From Zoogloeaceae bacterium (lineage in GTDB: Bacteria > Pseudomonadota > Gammaproteobacteria > Burkholderiales > Rhodocyclaceae): a stretch of DNA of 64,000 nt. The DNA lies in NCBI GenBank assembly GCA_024235635.1, contig JACKMA010000001.1, forward strand, positions 1,293,998 through 1,357,997, written 5' to 3'. Below are positions 59,957 to 64,000 of the stretch, in pieces. Every line of letters begins with the position of its first letter. The first letter of the stretch is position 1. Under the pieces are notes generated by a model. The model did no database searches and had not been told where the DNA came from. It worked only from the letters and a program-made list of their open reading frames with translations. Made by a program: the position numbers and the translations under genes.

Positions 59957-60262
59957 TTACAGGCTGAGAATCCAGTCGGCCAGCTTCTTGGCTTCGTCGG
60001 CATTGACCTGCGGGTTGGGCGGCATCGGGATCTGGCCCCAGGTGCCGGAACCACCCTTTTGGATCTTTTCGGCGAGCATCGCGGCAGCACCGCCGTCGCC
60101 CTTGTACTTGGCAGCCACGTCCTTGTAGGCCGGACCGACCAGTTTCTTGTCCACGGAGTGACAGGCCAGGCAGTTCTTGGCCTTGGCCAGGGCTTCGTCG
60201 GCAAAGGCGGGAGCGGCGCTCAGGAGGCCTGCGGCAACGGCAGCGGCAACGAATACTTTCAT
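59957..60262 (-). CDS. Periplasmic cytochrome c (c551-like)
   Basis: 101 residues from ATG 60262 with AGGGGA upstream. A signal peptide runs to about residue 21 (AFA). The haem site is CLACH (31-35), and the axial methionine is M80 in IPMPPN. Class I cytochrome c-551/c5 type, a soluble electron carrier to terminal oxidases or nitrite reductase. No reductase gene is adjacent. Confidence 0.94.
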   Translation of the reverse strand: MKVFVAAAVAAGLLSAAPAFADEALAKAKNCLACHSVDKKLVGPAYKDVAAKYKGDGGAAAMLAEKIQKGGSGTWGQIPMPPNPQVNADEAKKLADWILSL

Positions 60263-60304
60263 TGTTGATTCCCCTCTTGTAGGTGGCAAAAAACCGGCGC
60301 AATA

Positions 60305-62359
<2,055 letters not shown>

Positions 62360-62521
62360 CCAAACCTCCGGGCTGCTACCGCTTAAAGACTAGCAGGTAG
62401 CACCACCGTTCAATCGACTTCCGAGTTCGTTCCGAGAATTCTCTCGCAGGCATCCGCCACGCCATTCGAGATGCATGTCACGGTTCGCGCCGACACATCG
62501 CCGACGGCGCGCGCCGGCCCT

Positions 62522-63097
62522 TCATCCAGCCAGCAGGGCGGCCCCCGAAAAGGCCACGACGCCGCCCAGCACGCGTTTCGACCGCTGTCCGGCGCGACTG
62601 TCGGGAAGCCAGCGCGACAGCAACAGACCGGCGGCCTGGATCACCACCGCAGCAACGCCGAACCCGGCGGCGTAGGCGGCGGCCGACTGGTGGCCCATCT
62701 CGAGATAGTGGGCATGGCCGTGGAGCACCGCGACGACGCCGACCAGCAGCGTGATGGCGGCGACGTGCACGCGGGCGGCACTGGCCAGCAGCAGACCAAG
62801 GACGATCATCGATGCCGCGATGCCCTGCTCGAGCCACGGCAGCCCGATGCCCGACGCGGCCATCGCCGCGCCGCCGAGCATCGCCAGAACGAACACGAAG
62901 GGCAGCGCAAGGCGCGCGCGACCCGGCCCCTGGGCCGCATAGACGCCGACCGCCAGCATGCTGAGCAGATGGTCGACGCCGAGCAGCGGGTGGGCGAAGC
63001 CTGCCAGCAGGCTGTCGCCGGAATGGCCGGGATGGGCGATGGCGGTGCCGCAGACCGCGATCAGTGCGATTCCCACGGCGAGTTGTCGATCGTTCAT
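62522..63097 (-). CDS. ureJ: HupE/UreJ-family membrane protein, probable nickel permease of the urease cluster
   Basis: 191 residues from ATG 63097 with GGAGG-like upstream sequence. A signal-like N-terminus precedes HPGHSGDSLLAGFAHPLLGVDHLLSM, the HupE/UreJ signature with His and Asp residues in helix 1-2. About six hydrophobic helices. Members import nickel for hydrogenase or urease. Directly downstream of ureG, so the urease assignment (UreJ) is preferred. Confidence 0.88.
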   Translation of the reverse strand: MNDRQLAVGIALIAVCGTAIAHPGHSGDSLLAGFAHPLLGVDHLLSMLAVGVYAAQGPGRARLALPFVFVLAMLGGAAMAASGIGLPWLEQGIAASMIVLGLLLASAARVHVAAITLLVGVVAVLHGHAHYLEMGHQSAAAYAAGFGVAAVVIQAAGLLLSRWLPDSRAGQRSKRVLGGVVAFSGAALLAG

Positions 63098-63239
63098 GGA
63101 TTCCTCCGTAGCGGACTGGTCGGGCCGGGCATTCGGGCCCAGGCGTTTCAATTTCCGTGCCACGGGCCGAATGCCCGAGCGGTGCGGATGGTCGCCGGCG
63201 CAGGCGGTCGGGCAGTTTGCATTCCGGTGCCCACGGCGG

Positions 63240-63878
63240 TCACGCGCTGACCGCCTGGGTCGCCGGCGTACCGAGCAGCCCCTGGCGTTCGATGAATCGG
63301 ATGATCTCGTCGAGCCCCTCGCCGCTCTTCTGGTTGCTGAACACGAACGGCCGCTCGCCACGCATCCGGCGCGCATCGGTGTCCATGACTTCGAGACTGG
63401 CGCCGACCAGCGGCGCCAGATCGATCTTGTTGATCACCAGCAGGTCGGACTTGCAGATGCCGGGCCCCCCCTTGCGCGGGATCTTGTCTCCGGCCGAGAC
63501 GTCGATGACGTAGATCGTCAGATCCGACAGCTCGGGCGAGAAAGTCGCGGCGAGGTTGTCGCCGCCGGACTCGACGAAGACGATGTCGAGGCCGGGGAAG
63601 CGCCGGTTCAGGCGGTCCACCGCTTCCAGATTGATCGACGCATCCTCACGGATCGCCGTGTGGGGGCAGCCGCCGGTCTCGACGCCGATGATGCGTTCCG
63701 GCTCGAGGGCCTCGTGACGCACCAGGAACTGGGCGTCTTCCGCGGTGTAGATATCGTTGGTCACCACGGCGATGTTGTAGCGGCTCCGCAGCGCGCGGCA
63801 CAGCGCCAGGGTCAGTGCCGTCTTGCCGGAACCCACCGGGCCGCCGATGCCGACGCGCAGGGTCTGTTTGCTGCTCAT
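63240..63878 (-). CDS. ureG: Urease accessory GTPase UreG
   Basis: 212 residues from ATG 63878 with GGAGG upstream. The P-loop is GPVGSGKT (13-20), then TNDIYTAEDA, the metal-binding GVETGGCPHTAIREDAS with Cys and His for nickel, the ESGGDNLAATFSPEL motif, and NKIDLAP. It supplies the GTPase activity for nickel delivery to urease. Preceded by ureF (22 bp) and followed by ureJ. Confidence 0.97.
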   Translation of the reverse strand: MSSKQTLRVGIGGPVGSGKTALTLALCRALRSRYNIAVVTNDIYTAEDAQFLVRHEALEPERIIGVETGGCPHTAIREDASINLEAVDRLNRRFPGLDIVFVESGGDNLAATFSPELSDLTIYVIDVSAGDKIPRKGGPGICKSDLLVINKIDLAPLVGASLEVMDTDARRMRGERPFVFSNQKSGEGLDEIIRFIERQGLLGTPATQAVSA

Positions 63879-63897
63879 CGCGATGCCTCCTTGCCGG

Positions 63898-64000
63898 TCA
63901 TGACCGGAACAATCTCGTGTATTGGGTTTCGTGGCGGCTGCTGGCGATCGCCAGCCCCGGCGCAAAGTTGCTCCAGCCGCTCTCGGCCAGCTCCAGCGCC
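63898..64000 (-). CDS. ureF: Urease accessory protein UreF (C-terminal fragment at window edge)
   Basis: The last 33 codons, ending in LAIASSRHETQYTRLFRS, typical of UreF C-termini. The rest of the gene is beyond the right edge. The stop lies 19 bp upstream of the ureG start codon, so ureF-ureG-ureJ form one operon on the minus strand. Confidence 0.88.
   Translation of the reverse strand, partial: ALELAESGWSNFAPGLAIASSRHETQYTRLFRS

Overview
The window is about 64 kb of high-GC proteobacterial chromosome, densely packed with genes. Several features together point to a betaproteobacterium, probably Rhodocyclales-like: a pilGHIJ-chpA twitching chemotaxis cluster, pilT-pilU, a yqgE-ruvX-pyrR-pyrB-pyrC' cluster, an ECF sigma/DUF3619-like/DUF3106 gene set, HDOD-domain signalling proteins, and a target of exosortase H. 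This assignment is inferred from gene content only. I saw no rRNA, tRNA, CRISPR array, insertion sequence or prophage.

Layout. 1-3.9 kb: the start of a nitrate ABC importer operon (nrtA, nrtB cut by the window edge). It has a textbook sigma-54 promoter and a roughly 220-nt leader that looks like an ANTAR/NasT-controlled attenuator, and a protein with three tandem GAF repeats is encoded divergently. 4-6.5 kb: bacteriohemerythrin, an unknown Rossmann-like protein, and an HD-GYP c-di-GMP phosphodiesterase. 6.7-15.2 kb: uppP, a YqiA-like esterase, a methyltransferase and rarD (start/stop overlaps), an RNase II-type protein, a TonB-like protein, mtgA and mgtE. 15.2-19 kb: a TetR regulator, hemL, thiE and thiD on the minus strand, then rubredoxin. 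19-28.3 kb: pilG-pilH-pilI-pilJ-chpA, the chemosensory system that controls type IV pili. 28.3-31.7 kb: an unknown small protein, a trans-sulfuration enzyme and a photolyase. 31.8-36.5 kb: yqgE-ruvX-pyrR-pyrB-pyrC'-dihaem cytochrome, tightly coupled. 36.9-40.1 kb: a mid-protein exosortase-H substrate, a charged-repeat secreted protein, and an ECF sigma/anti-sigma-like/small lipoprotein/DUF3106 operon. 40.1-44.9 kb: a drug-efflux-type ABC exporter behind an acyl-CoA synthetase. 45.2-47.6 kb: yggU, yggT, proC, yggS. 47.7-50 kb: pilT and pilU. 50-53.3 kb: an AT-richer ankyrin gene and two palindromic repeats around an rRNA methyltransferase gene, hemJ and an epimerase. 53.3-59.9 kb: a ferredoxin-type reductase and three signalling genes (degenerate EAL-HDOD; HDOD-histidine kinase; REC-PAS-GGDEF-EAL). 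60-64 kb: cytochrome c, a YyaL-like protein, and the ureF-ureG-ureJ end of a urease operon.

How the parts fit. Nitrogen acquisition brackets the window (nitrate import on the left, urease maturation on the right). The pil/chp genes, the retraction ATPases and several c-di-GMP enzymes indicate surface motility with second-messenger control. The most distinctive regulatory object is the nrtA leader. The most distinctive protein-level objects are the triple-GAF protein, the mid-protein exosortase target and the HDOD-kinase beside a REC-GGDEF-EAL protein.
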